Positions 1 to 7,629 of a DNA stretch of 64,000 nucleotides are shown piece by piece (positions within the stretch are counted from its first letter, which is position 1; every line of letters begins with the position of its first letter). The position numbers and the translations under genes are program-made. A model generated the notes under the pieces. That model was not told where the DNA came from and did not search any database. It saw only the letters and a program-made list of their open reading frames with translations. The stretch is from positions 248,001 through 312,000 of the forward strand of contig NZ_OMKW01000001.1 in the NCBI RefSeq assembly GCF_900302495.1. The letters run 5' to 3'. This DNA is from Pontivivens insulae (GTDB taxonomy: Bacteria; Pseudomonadota; Alphaproteobacteria; Rhodobacterales; Rhodobacteraceae).

Positions 1-830
1 CGCTCTTCATACCCGCGCGCCGTACAGGCCAGCGCAAATGTGTCGTGTCGCCCGACAGTATCCTGCACGACGTTGAGCAACGGACGCATTTCGGCGTCAT
101 AAAATTTGTCGAACAATCCTGGCCCCGGGTAGGCGCCCCCGACGAGCGTTCGTGTGACCGTGCTGTCGATACGCTCTTCAACGCCGCGTTCCAGACCCTG
201 CGCGCGAAATGCCATAAAGTCGGAGCATTGCTGCCCATCAACATCAATGACCTGAACAGTCTCGCCCTTGCGCAATTCATAGGACATCGCCGTCGCACGC
301 GGGACGGTGAATTCATCGCGTATGCGCCCGAGGGGCGGGGGAAGCACAATACCGGAACGATTGCTCCGTTTGACCTGCACCAAATAAGAGGAGCGGGACG
401 CGCCATCGACGTGGCACTCTCGAGTGACAGGGTTCAGTGCCCAGAGGGTGCAAGGGGCCGTGACAGAAAGGACCAAAAGATCTTCATCAGCAGTGATGGC
501 GCAAGACGGCACATCGAGCGCCCCACCCCGCGCACAGATCCACCCGGACATCATTTCGCCAGCTATCGAGTCAAATGCCACTTCGCTATTCGCTCGCAGT
601 CCGAGGAATGACAATGCGTCGCCCCCATCTGCTGCGAGTGCAGCAAGCTCCGCGACAAGCGCACCGCCCGTTGCATGAAGACTGACGGTATCGCCAGCCT
701 CAAGATCGACCTTAGTCGCCTGGCGAGGCTCGACTTGCCAAGACTGGGCGGGGTGCGGGGCGGACAGGCCATCAAACCGCCGCCCGACGGGGCGGGATTT
801 ACCATTGAGGAATGAAGCCAACACTGTCAT
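1..830 (-). CDS. DUF1989 (urea-carboxylase-associated family) protein, N-terminal part, cut by window edge
   Basis: An open frame runs from an ATG at 830 leftwards to the window edge without a stop, so the gene is truncated and only about 276 N-terminal codons are present. A GGAG ribosome site lies six bases before the ATG. The first 160 residues or so form an unassigned N-terminal region. After that the pattern IRDEFTVP, then VQVIDVDGQQCSDFMAF, then DTVGRHDTFALAC matches DUF1989, a family found with urea carboxylase and also fused to glycine-cleavage T-type aminomethyltransferase domains. Whether such a C-terminal domain follows lies outside the window. It is transcribed divergently from the LacI gene at 941 across two operator-like palindromes, so it is probably the target of that regulator. 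The family is fairly sure; the substrate is unknown. Confidence 0.7.
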   Translation of the reverse strand, partial: MTVLASFLNGKSRPVGRRFDGLSAPHPAQSWQVEPRQATKVDLEAGDTVSLHATGGALVAELAALAADGGDALSFLGLRANSEVAFDSIAGEMMSGWICARGGALDVPSCAITADEDLLVLSVTAPCTLWALNPVTRECHVDGASRSSYLVQVKRSNRSGIVLPPPLGRIRDEFTVPRATAMSYELRKGETVQVIDVDGQQCSDFMAFRAQGLERGVEERIDSTVTRTLVGGAYPGPGLFDKFYDAEMRPLLNVVQDTVGRHDTFALACTARGYEE

Positions 831-846
831 AGCGCTCTCCTTGGCA

Positions 847-893
847 ATGTAGACGTCTACATCACGGAGCAATTCATATGTAGACGCCTACAT
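847..893. promoter_or_regulatory. Two tandem LacI-type operators
   Basis: Two 16-bp palindromes with a central CG lie between the divergent genes. 847-862 (ATGTAGACGTCTACAT) is perfect; 878-893 (ATGTAGACGCCTACAT) has one changed base. Their centres are 31 bp apart, close to three helical turns. The TGTAGACGTCTACA shape is typical of LacI-family operators. They lie just upstream of the DUF1989 gene start at 830 and 48 bp before the LacI gene at 941, so they probably bind that LacI protein and control one or both genes. Confidence 0.75.
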
Positions 894-940
894 GAGTCAA
901 GTTACTTTTAGAGTGTCCAATCTCATGGCAGGGTGGGAGC

Positions 941-1954
941 ATGAGCACAGCAGATGAATTTCGTCGTAAGAAACGCGCGACCATAATTGATGTCGGGCAT
1001 GCGGCGGGGGTGTCGGATGCGACCGTCTCACGCGCGCTAAACCGACCTGAAACAGTGTCTGAAGCCACCCGCCAGAAGGTCCAGCAGGCGATTGTCGCGA
1101 CCGGCTATGTCCCCAATGCTTTGGCAAAAGCGATGGTATCGGGACGTTCGCAGACCATCGGTGCGCTGATCCCAACCCTTGATCACGCCATCTTTTCGAA
1201 GTTCCTACACACGCTGGAATCGGAACTGTCGGCGCAAGGCTTCAACCTTGTCGTCGCGGTGACAAACGGAAACCGGGACTACGAGGTTTCCAAGGCAAAA
1301 AAGATGCTGGCCATGGGCGTGGAGGGGCTGATTGTGTCGGGTCTTTCCCACAACGATGAGCTGACATCAGAGGCGCGGCGCTATGGTGTGCCGCTCGTCC
1401 TGACATCCTACTATCAACCTGACCACGCGTTCCCGACCATCGGATACGACAACGCAAAAGCATCCGCCCTGGCTCTGGATCACCTTGTAGCCCATGGACA
1501 CCGCAAAATCGCTGTGGTGCACGGTCCACTGGTTGGCAATGACCGCACACGCTCGAGGATAGCCGGATTGCAGGAGCATCCGGCTGCCGCAGGCCTCAAC
1601 CTGATCGAAACCGATCTCAGCTATGCGGGAGGGGCCGCGGCAATAGACCGTCTCACCCCCGGCGAAACTGCTGTGCTTTGCCTGTCTGACGTTCTGGCGA
1701 TGGGCGCATTGTTCGTTTGTCAGTCGAGGGGGATTGCCGTTCCGCAAGATCTCTCGATCATGGGATTCGATGATCTTGATCCATCCAAGTTCGTGACGCC
1801 CTCCCTGACAACGCTAAGCCTTCCGATTGCGCAGATGGGGCAACATACTGCGGCCGCGATGGCAGATCATTTGATGACGGGGAAGCCAATCCGCTCCATC
1901 GAGCTGCCTGTAATGTTGCAAGCCCGTGCATCAGTTGCGCATCGGCAATCCTGA
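941..1954 (+). CDS. LacI-family transcriptional regulator
   Basis: A 337-residue protein, normal for LacI. The N-terminal helix-turn-helix (residues about 13-60: TIIDVGHAAGVSDATVSRALN, then VPNALAKAM hinge) is followed by a periplasmic-binding-protein-like sensor domain with the usual GLIVSG, GHRKIAVVHG and DLSIMGFDDLDPS patterns. It should repress or activate by binding the paired palindromes at 847-893 in response to a small ligand. The ligand cannot be read from the sequence. The divergent neighbour at 830 is the likely target, and the regulator may also act on itself. The start is the ATG after a purine-rich GGGTGGGAG stretch. Confidence 0.9.
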   Translation: MSTADEFRRKKRATIIDVGHAAGVSDATVSRALNRPETVSEATRQKVQQAIVATGYVPNALAKAMVSGRSQTIGALIPTLDHAIFSKFLHTLESELSAQGFNLVVAVTNGNRDYEVSKAKKMLAMGVEGLIVSGLSHNDELTSEARRYGVPLVLTSYYQPDHAFPTIGYDNAKASALALDHLVAHGHRKIAVVHGPLVGNDRTRSRIAGLQEHPAAAGLNLIETDLSYAGGAAAIDRLTPGETAVLCLSDVLAMGALFVCQSRGIAVPQDLSIMGFDDLDPSKFVTPSLTTLSLPIAQMGQHTAAAMADHLMTGKPIRSIELPVMLQARASVAHRQS

Positions 1955-1978
1955 TTTCCGAGCGCGACGCGGACGCCC

Positions 1979-2920
1979 TCAGTTCGACTGGCTGGGCTGC
2001 ACGCCATAGGCCGCCTTGTAGGCCCGCGCGAAGGCGCTCGCATCACAATAGCCGCTGCGCACCGCGACCTCGGCAATGGACATCGAACCGCGGCGGATCA
2101 GGTCGCGCGCAACGCCCAAGCGCAGGCGCTGGTAGACTGTTTGCGGAGACGCCCCGAGGCTCGCACGGAAGTGTCGGCCAAGCGTTCGCTGTGACAGACC
2201 TTGCGCCGTTGCGATGTCACTGATCGATAGCGGAACCTCAATGTTCTGCCGCATCAGCACCAGGCTTTCTGCAACGGCGGGGGGCACCCCTTTCCGGGGC
2301 CGGAAACCGGGATCGGGGGTGTTCCGGTCATTCAGGAAGAAAGCCGACACGTCCAGACCAAGCGCCACGCCATGGGTCTGCATCAACAGGTCCAGCACTG
2401 CATCAAAGGCAGCCATCGCCCCACCGCAGGTCATGACGTTGCCATCGCGCACAAAGCGATCTGCCACCACATCGACATCCGGGAACGCCTCGGAAAAGGC
2501 CACCAACTCATTCGGATGGATTGTCGCCTGTGCGTCCCGCAACAGACCTGCATCGGCCAGCAACCAAGGGCCGGTATCCATGGCAACAACCATGCGAAAG
2601 CGCCCGCGCGCCGCGCGCAACGCCCGCTGCGTCTCTGCCGAAGTCAGTGTCTGCACATCATAACTTGCCAACACGAACAGATAGGCGCCACCCGGATGAT
2701 CGCGCAGGGACATTGCGGGCAGGACCGGCAATCCGCTTGAGGACGCGACCTGGCCGCCATCCAACGTCAGGAACGTCCAGTCATAAAAAGACCGCTCCAA
2801 AAATTCGTTGGCTGCCCGCAGTGGTTCAATCGCATTGGCGAGGCAATGGTTCGAAAAACTTGGCAGAAGCAAAACACCCACAGCTTGCCGATCACTCGCT
2901 GATTTTGTCCAATTTTGCAT
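1979..2920 (-). CDS. GlxA-family regulator (DJ-1/PfpI-like domain plus AraC HTH)
   Basis: A 313-residue protein with an N-terminal DJ-1/PfpI-like domain (about 15-185, including the GGAYLFVLASY and VMTCGGAMAAFDAVLDL segments) and a C-terminal AraC-type double helix-turn-helix (about 215-310, SISDIATAQGLSQRTLGRHF and SIAEVAVRSGYCDASAFARAY). This is the GlxA architecture, which includes CdhR and GbdR, regulators of carnitine and glycine betaine catabolism in Pseudomonas. It is divergent from the acyl-CoA operon at 2995, whose last gene is CaiD-like. That context suggests it is the activator of that operon and responds to carnitine or a related betaine. The effector is inferred from context only. 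Confidence 0.85.
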   Translation of the reverse strand: MQNWTKSASDRQAVGVLLLPSFSNHCLANAIEPLRAANEFLERSFYDWTFLTLDGGQVASSSGLPVLPAMSLRDHPGGAYLFVLASYDVQTLTSAETQRALRAARGRFRMVVAMDTGPWLLADAGLLRDAQATIHPNELVAFSEAFPDVDVVADRFVRDGNVMTCGGAMAAFDAVLDLLMQTHGVALGLDVSAFFLNDRNTPDPGFRPRKGVPPAVAESLVLMRQNIEVPLSISDIATAQGLSQRTLGRHFRASLGASPQTVYQRLRLGVARDLIRRGSMSIAEVAVRSGYCDASAFARAYKAAYGVQPSQSN

Positions 2921-2994
2921 GAAATATGTCTAATTCTGCCGATCCCTCGCGGTCAATCGAAACAACGCTCGATCCAGCAGAACAGGGGAGTGCC

Positions 2995-4155
2995 ATGGAT
3001 TTCGGTCTTTCAGACGAACAGGAGATGATCGTCAGCACCGTCCGCAGTTTCGTGGAGAAGGAGATCTATCCACACGAGGCAGAGGTTGAGCGGACGGGTC
3101 AGGTGCCCCGTGAGCTTGGGGAGGCCATCAAGTCGAAAGTCATCGACCTTGGATTTTACGCCTGCAACTTCCCCGAGTCCGTGGGCGGAGCAGGTCTCAG
3201 CCATGTCGACTTCACTTTGGTCGAACGCGAGTTGGGTCGCGGCTCAATGGCCCTCACCCATTTCTTCGGGCGCCCTCAGAACATTCTGATGGCCTGCAAC
3301 ACTGATCAGCGTGAGCGCTATCTGCTTCCTGCCGTGCGGGGGGAAAAGATGGATGCGCTCGCCATGACCGAGCCGGATGCCGGTTCCGACGTGCGGGGCA
3401 TGAAATGTCAGGCCGCTCGGGACGGGGGGGATTGGGTCGTCAACGGCTCTAAGCACTTTATCTCTGGCGCTGAGCATGCCGACTTTTTCATCGTGTTTAT
3501 AGCAACCGGCGTCGATGACACGCCGAAGGGGCCAAAGAAACGGATCACCACGTTCCTTGTGGATCGCGGCACACCCGGGTTCGAAGTGCGTGAGGGCTAC
3601 AATTCCGTCAGCCACAAGGGCTACAAGAATTACATCCTCTATTTCGACAACTGCCGCTTGCCCGATGCGCAAGTCCTGGGTGCGGTCGACGGCGGATTTG
3701 CTGTGATGAATGAGTGGCTCTATGCCACACGCCTGACGGTAGCCGCCTTCAGTGTTGGCCGTGCCCGACGCTGTTTTGATTATGCGCTGAACTACGCGGC
3801 AGAGCGGCAGCAATTCGGCCAACCCATCGGCAAGTTTCAGGGCGTTGGTTTTCAAATCGCGGACATGATCACCGAAATTGATGCGGCGGATTGGCTGACG
3901 CTGGCCGCCGCATGGCGTCTCGACCAGCAACTCCCGGCCAATCGGGAGATTGCGTCAGCGAAGCTTTACGCGTCCGAGGCGCTTGCCCGCGTGACGGACG
4001 CGACCCTGCAAATCTATGGTGGGATGGGGCTGATGGATGACTTTCCCATCGAACGTTTCTGGCGCGACGCACGGGTCGAGCGCATTTGGGACGGCACCTC
4101 CGAGATCCAGCGCCACATCATCAGTCGCGACCTCTTGCGCCCCCTGGGGGCCTGA
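2995..4155 (+). CDS. Acyl-CoA dehydrogenase
   Basis: 386 residues from ATG 2995, which has GGGGAG just upstream; an in-frame ATG at 2926 would leave only five bases to the divergent regulator. It has the acyl-CoA dehydrogenase N-terminal helical domain, the middle domain (MTEPDAGSDV, FAD-contact motif) and the C-terminal domain (ERQQFGQPIGKFQ, LQIYGGMGLMDDFP). The enzyme would oxidise an acyl-CoA to an enoyl-CoA with FAD, passing electrons to ETF. At the position of the medium-chain catalytic glutamate (YEGT in that subgroup) this protein has WDGT, with Asp at about residue 366; some subgroups keep the base elsewhere. The following genes (CoA synthetase, CaiD-like hydratase) suggest gamma-butyrobetainyl-CoA as substrate. 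It overlaps the next gene (TGATG). Confidence 0.88.
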   Translation: MDFGLSDEQEMIVSTVRSFVEKEIYPHEAEVERTGQVPRELGEAIKSKVIDLGFYACNFPESVGGAGLSHVDFTLVERELGRGSMALTHFFGRPQNILMACNTDQRERYLLPAVRGEKMDALAMTEPDAGSDVRGMKCQAARDGGDWVVNGSKHFISGAEHADFFIVFIATGVDDTPKGPKKRITTFLVDRGTPGFEVREGYNSVSHKGYKNYILYFDNCRLPDAQVLGAVDGGFAVMNEWLYATRLTVAAFSVGRARRCFDYALNYAAERQQFGQPIGKFQGVGFQIADMITEIDAADWLTLAAAWRLDQQLPANREIASAKLYASEALARVTDATLQIYGGMGLMDDFPIERFWRDARVERIWDGTSEIQRHIISRDLLRPLGA

Positions 4156-6176
4156 TGCGCGGGTTAGACCGCCTTTTCAGACCCCGCTCCATCGCGGTGT
4201 TCGGTGGGGGAGACTGGGTGCCCGCAGTCGTTGAGCAGTGCCGCAAGATTGGCTTTGATGGCCAGATTTGGCCGGTCCATCCAACACGAGCCGAAATTGC
4301 TGGTCAGCCCGCATATCGCGATGTGGAGGCCCTTCCCGCACCGCCGGATGCCAGTTTCATCGGCGTGAACAGGCACGCTACGCTCGACATCGTTCGCGCC
4401 CTTGCGCACCGGGGATCCGGCGGAGCGGTCTGCTTTGCTTCCGGCTTCAGCGAAGCGCAAGCCGAACTTGCGGATGGGGCGGGCCTGCAAGCAGATCTTC
4501 TGGAGGCAGCAGGTGAGATGCCCGTTCTGGGGCCAAACTGCTACGGATTTCTCAACTACCTCGATCGGGTCACAATCTGGCCCGACCAGCATGGTGGCCT
4601 TCCGGTTGAGCGTGGCGTGGCCATCGTCATGCAATCCTCCAATATCGCGATCAATCTGACGATGCAGACCCGTGGCGTTCCCATCGCCTATATGGTCACC
4701 GTGGGCAATCAGGCGCAGACAGGCATGTCTGAAGTGGGTGCAGCCCTGTTGCGCGACCCGCGTGTCACCGCACTGGGCCTGCATATCGAGGGGATAGGCG
4801 ACCTGCGGGCTTTCGAAGCGTTGGCGGCGCAGGCCCGCACGCTCGGCAAGTCAATCATCGCCCTCAAAGTGGGACGATCACCACAAGCGCGCGCTGCCAC
4901 GATCTCTCACACGGCGTCCTTGGCTGGCAGCGACGCCGGCGCCAACGCGCTTCTCTCCCGCCTTGGGATTGGGCAAGCCAGCAGCGTCGCGGGCTTTTTG
5001 GAGGCGCTCAAACTGCTGCACGTGACCGGTGGGCTGACCTCGGACAGGATCGCGGCCATGTCCTGTTCGGGGGGCGAAGCCAGCCTGATCGCTGACAGCT
5101 TTGTCGACAGCCCTGCCACCTTCCCGGCCCTCGTGCCAATGCAGTCAACGGCCCTGCGCGATGCGCTTGGCGCGAAGGTCGCCTTGGCCAATCCGCTGGA
5201 CTATCACACGTATATCTGGGCTGACGAAGACGCGATGACGGCCACGTTCACAGCAATGATGCAGGCTGACCTTTCCCTTGGCATCGTGGTGCTGGACTTT
5301 CCGCGTCCAGACCGCTGCCCGGCCCCGGCGTGGGACTTGGTGGTCAACGCCGTCCGCCGAACCGCAGCAGACGTGGGTAAGCCGATGGCGATCCTGTCAT
5401 CTCTGCCTGAAACCATGCCCGAACAAGTGGCCATCCAGCTCGTCCGAGAGGGCATTGTCCCGCTCTGTGGCATGGCCGAAGCGGTGGAGGCCGTCGGAAC
5501 AGCGCTTTCCCTCTCCAGATCAGAACCCGCGCCCCTTTTGTTGCCAGACCCTGTTGCGGCTACGATCACGCTTTCTGAAGCAGAAGCAAAGTCAGCCCTG
5601 AACGGCTATGGCGTGCCCATCCCGGCATCAGAACGCGCCGACACTCTGCGCGAAGCAATCGAGGCCGCCACGCGCATCGGCTTTCCCGTCGTGGTTAAGG
5701 GGGAGGGCCTTGCCCACAAGACGGAGGCTGGGGCCGTCGCACTTAATCTTTTATCGCCTGAAGACGTGGCGCAGGCCATCGGCCAGTTGCCTGTGACGGG
5801 CTATCTGGTCGAGGAGATGGTGCAGGACACGGTTGCGGAACTGCTGATCGGTGTCGTTCTGGACCCTGCTCATGGCTATGTGCTGACGCTGGCGGCTGGC
5901 GGCACGCTAACCGAAGTTTTGTCTGACAGCACATCCCTGCTTGTTCCATCTTCACGTGACTCCATTCGAACCGCGCTGACCGGACTGCGTCTCTGGCCTG
6001 TCTTGCAGGGTTACCGCGGCAAACCGCCCATCAATTTGGACGCTCTGCTCGACACCGCGATGGCCGTGCAGGACTATGTGATCGCGGAGCGCCCTGCCGA
6101 GGTTGAGATCAATCCCGTCCTCTGTTCGCCAAAGCGAGCCATTGCTGCCGATGCCCTGATCCTAAGAAAGGCCTGA
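4155..6176 (+). CDS. Acyl-CoA synthetase, ADP-forming type (acetate-CoA ligase family)
   Basis: 673 residues; the ATG at 4155 overlaps the previous stop. An N-terminal CoA-binding Rossmann domain (RPRSIAVFGGG, about 8-110) is followed by a succinyl-CoA-ligase-like domain with the phosphohistidine motif SHTASLAGSDAG (His at about 252) and a C-terminal ATP-grasp domain (about 460-670; PVVVKGEGLAHKTEAGAV, AERPAEVEINPVL). The family activates carboxylic acids to CoA thioesters with ATP, releasing ADP and phosphate. Set between an acyl-CoA dehydrogenase and a CaiD-like hydratase, it probably activates carnitine, crotonobetaine or gamma-butyrobetaine. That is unusual, because enterobacteria use the AMP-forming CaiC. 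The substrate is inference. Confidence 0.85.
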   Translation: MRGLDRLFRPRSIAVFGGGDWVPAVVEQCRKIGFDGQIWPVHPTRAEIAGQPAYRDVEALPAPPDASFIGVNRHATLDIVRALAHRGSGGAVCFASGFSEAQAELADGAGLQADLLEAAGEMPVLGPNCYGFLNYLDRVTIWPDQHGGLPVERGVAIVMQSSNIAINLTMQTRGVPIAYMVTVGNQAQTGMSEVGAALLRDPRVTALGLHIEGIGDLRAFEALAAQARTLGKSIIALKVGRSPQARAATISHTASLAGSDAGANALLSRLGIGQASSVAGFLEALKLLHVTGGLTSDRIAAMSCSGGEASLIADSFVDSPATFPALVPMQSTALRDALGAKVALANPLDYHTYIWADEDAMTATFTAMMQADLSLGIVVLDFPRPDRCPAPAWDLVVNAVRRTAADVGKPMAILSSLPETMPEQVAIQLVREGIVPLCGMAEAVEAVGTALSLSRSEPAPLLLPDPVAATITLSEAEAKSALNGYGVPIPASERADTLREAIEAATRIGFPVVVKGEGLAHKTEAGAVALNLLSPEDVAQAIGQLPVTGYLVEEMVQDTVAELLIGVVLDPAHGYVLTLAAGGTLTEVLSDSTSLLVPSSRDSIRTALTGLRLWPVLQGYRGKPPINLDALLDTAMAVQDYVIAERPAEVEINPVLCSPKRAIAADALILRKA

Positions 6177-6179
6177 CCC

Positions 6180-6965
6180 ATGACCGACGCACCGATCAAA
6201 ACCCAGCGCAACGGGCACGTGCTCGAAGTCACCCTCGACCGGCCAAAGGCAAATGCCGTCGATCTGGCCACAAGCCGTATCATGGGTGAGGTCTTTACCG
6301 ACTTTCGCGACGACCCCGAATTGCGCGTCGCAATCCTCACCGCCGCTGGTGAGAAATTCTTCTGCCCTGGCTGGGACCTGAAGGCCGCCGCAGATGGGGA
6401 CGCGGTGGATGGGGACTACGGTGTCGGCGGTTTCGGAGGACTGCAAGAATTGCGGGGCCTGAACAAGCCGGTGATCGCCGCAGTTAACGGTATCTGCTGC
6501 GGTGGTGGGCTTGAGATTGCACTTTCCGCGGACATCATCCTCGCAGCCGACCACGCGACCTTCGCCTTGCCCGAAATCCGATCTGGCACGGTTGCTGACG
6601 CGGCCAGCATCAAGCTGCCAAAACGGATCCCGTACCATATCGCGATGGAGATGCTGTTCACCGGTCGTTGGCTGGACACGGACGAGGCTGCCCGCTGGGG
6701 CCTGATCAACCACGTCTATCCGGCTGCGGACCTGATGGGCGAGGCGCGCAAGCTTGCCGAATTGCTGGCGTCAGGCCCACCGCTTGTCTACGCGGCCATC
6801 AAGGAGGTTGTGCGCGAAGCGGAGGGAATGAAATTTCAGGATGCCCTCAACAAGATCACGAAAAGCCAGTTTGAGACTGTTGAGCGGCTGTATCGCTCGG
6901 AAGATCAGCTTGAAGGGGCTAGGGCCTTTGCAGAAAAACGCGATCCGGTCTGGAAAGGGAAATAG
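6180..6965 (+). CDS. caiD: Enoyl-CoA hydratase, CaiD-like (crotonobetainyl-CoA hydratase/carnitinyl-CoA dehydratase)
   Basis: A 261-residue crotonase-fold enzyme, the same length as E. coli CaiD and recognisably similar along its whole length: LEVTLDRPKANAVDL near the N-terminus, FRDDPELRVAILTAAGEKFF, GWDLKAAADGD, the oxyanion-hole GICCGGGLEIALSAD, FALPEIRSG, and the near-identical C-terminus AFAEKRDPVWKGK. Both active-site glutamates of the family (GGGLE and FALPE) are kept. The reaction would be reversible hydration of crotonobetainyl-CoA to carnitinyl-CoA in the cytoplasm. It ends the operon that starts at 2995, three bases after the CoA synthetase, with AAGAAAGG as ribosome site. Another short enoyl-CoA substrate cannot be excluded. 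Confidence 0.85.
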   Translation: MTDAPIKTQRNGHVLEVTLDRPKANAVDLATSRIMGEVFTDFRDDPELRVAILTAAGEKFFCPGWDLKAAADGDAVDGDYGVGGFGGLQELRGLNKPVIAAVNGICCGGGLEIALSADIILAADHATFALPEIRSGTVADAASIKLPKRIPYHIAMEMLFTGRWLDTDEAARWGLINHVYPAADLMGEARKLAELLASGPPLVYAAIKEVVREAEGMKFQDALNKITKSQFETVERLYRSEDQLEGARAFAEKRDPVWKGK

Positions 6966-7071
6966 GGCACCATCGTCGCGGGGCCGAGCGTCGCAATAGT
7001 TAAGAAAAACTAAAAAAAATTTGTCCTCGATGGAACCAATCATAGGTTTCAAGCATTGGGGAGGGTTGGCA

Positions 7072-7629
7072 TTGACTGATGCGGCCAATGAGATGACGCT
7101 GCGGAGCAGACTGCGCGGCGACACAATGCGAATGCATATCGCGCTGGACGAACGCGTCAGCGCGTTTGATTTGGCGTGCTCAGATGGGCTGCGCGCCTAC
7201 CTTTGGATGCAAGCGGCTGGTCTTGTCCACGTCTGCTCGGGCCCCCTCTCTCACCCAGTTCACGTCATGGTCGATGATCTGCTGTTGCGGGCCAAATCTG
7301 ACCTCGCAGCGCTGGAAGCGCCTGACTTGCCGCACGCTAATCCCCACAATCTTGACCAACTCGCGACAGCATATGTCCTTTGCGGTTCGCGCCTTGGGAA
7401 TTCGATCCTAAAGAGGCGCTGGCAATCCGGCGCTGTTGGACGACCCGAAGCCTATTTCAGCGCCCCATCTTATATCGAGCTTTGGCGCGCCTTCGTTGCA
7501 GAAGCGAGCGCTCAGCCCGCCTTCGGCCATCACGCCGATCGTGTGGTGACGGATGCGAATGCTCTATTCGGCACATTCCTCTCCCTTGCAGAAGATGCTG
7601 CACGTCACCGAGTGAAAGCCCATGTCTGA
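7072..7629 (+). CDS. bphO: Biliverdin-producing heme oxygenase
   Basis: About 185 residues if translation starts at TTG 7072, preceded by GGGGAGGG (7058-7065); TTG 7021, ATG 7030 and ATG 7093 are also in frame. The segment LRGDTMRMHIALDERVSAFDL carries the proximal heme histidine (about His 22) seen in bacterial BphO and HemO, and the later LGGS-like turn reads CGSRLGNSIL. The enzyme opens heme to biliverdin, CO and iron. The stop overlaps the start of the bacteriophytochrome gene by eight bases, so the pair is translationally coupled and the product is the chromophore that phytochrome needs. The family is well supported; the exact start is not. Confidence 0.82.
   Translation: MTDAANEMTLRSRLRGDTMRMHIALDERVSAFDLACSDGLRAYLWMQAAGLVHVCSGPLSHPVHVMVDDLLLRAKSDLAALEAPDLPHANPHNLDQLATAYVLCGSRLGNSILKRRWQSGAVGRPEAYFSAPSYIELWRAFVAEASAQPAFGHHADRVVTDANALFGTFLSLAEDAARHRVKAHV

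Noticed and set aside
45-611. 188-codon plus-strand frame
   Set aside because: It is antisense to the minus-strand DUF1989 frame, which has recognisable motifs and a ribosome site.
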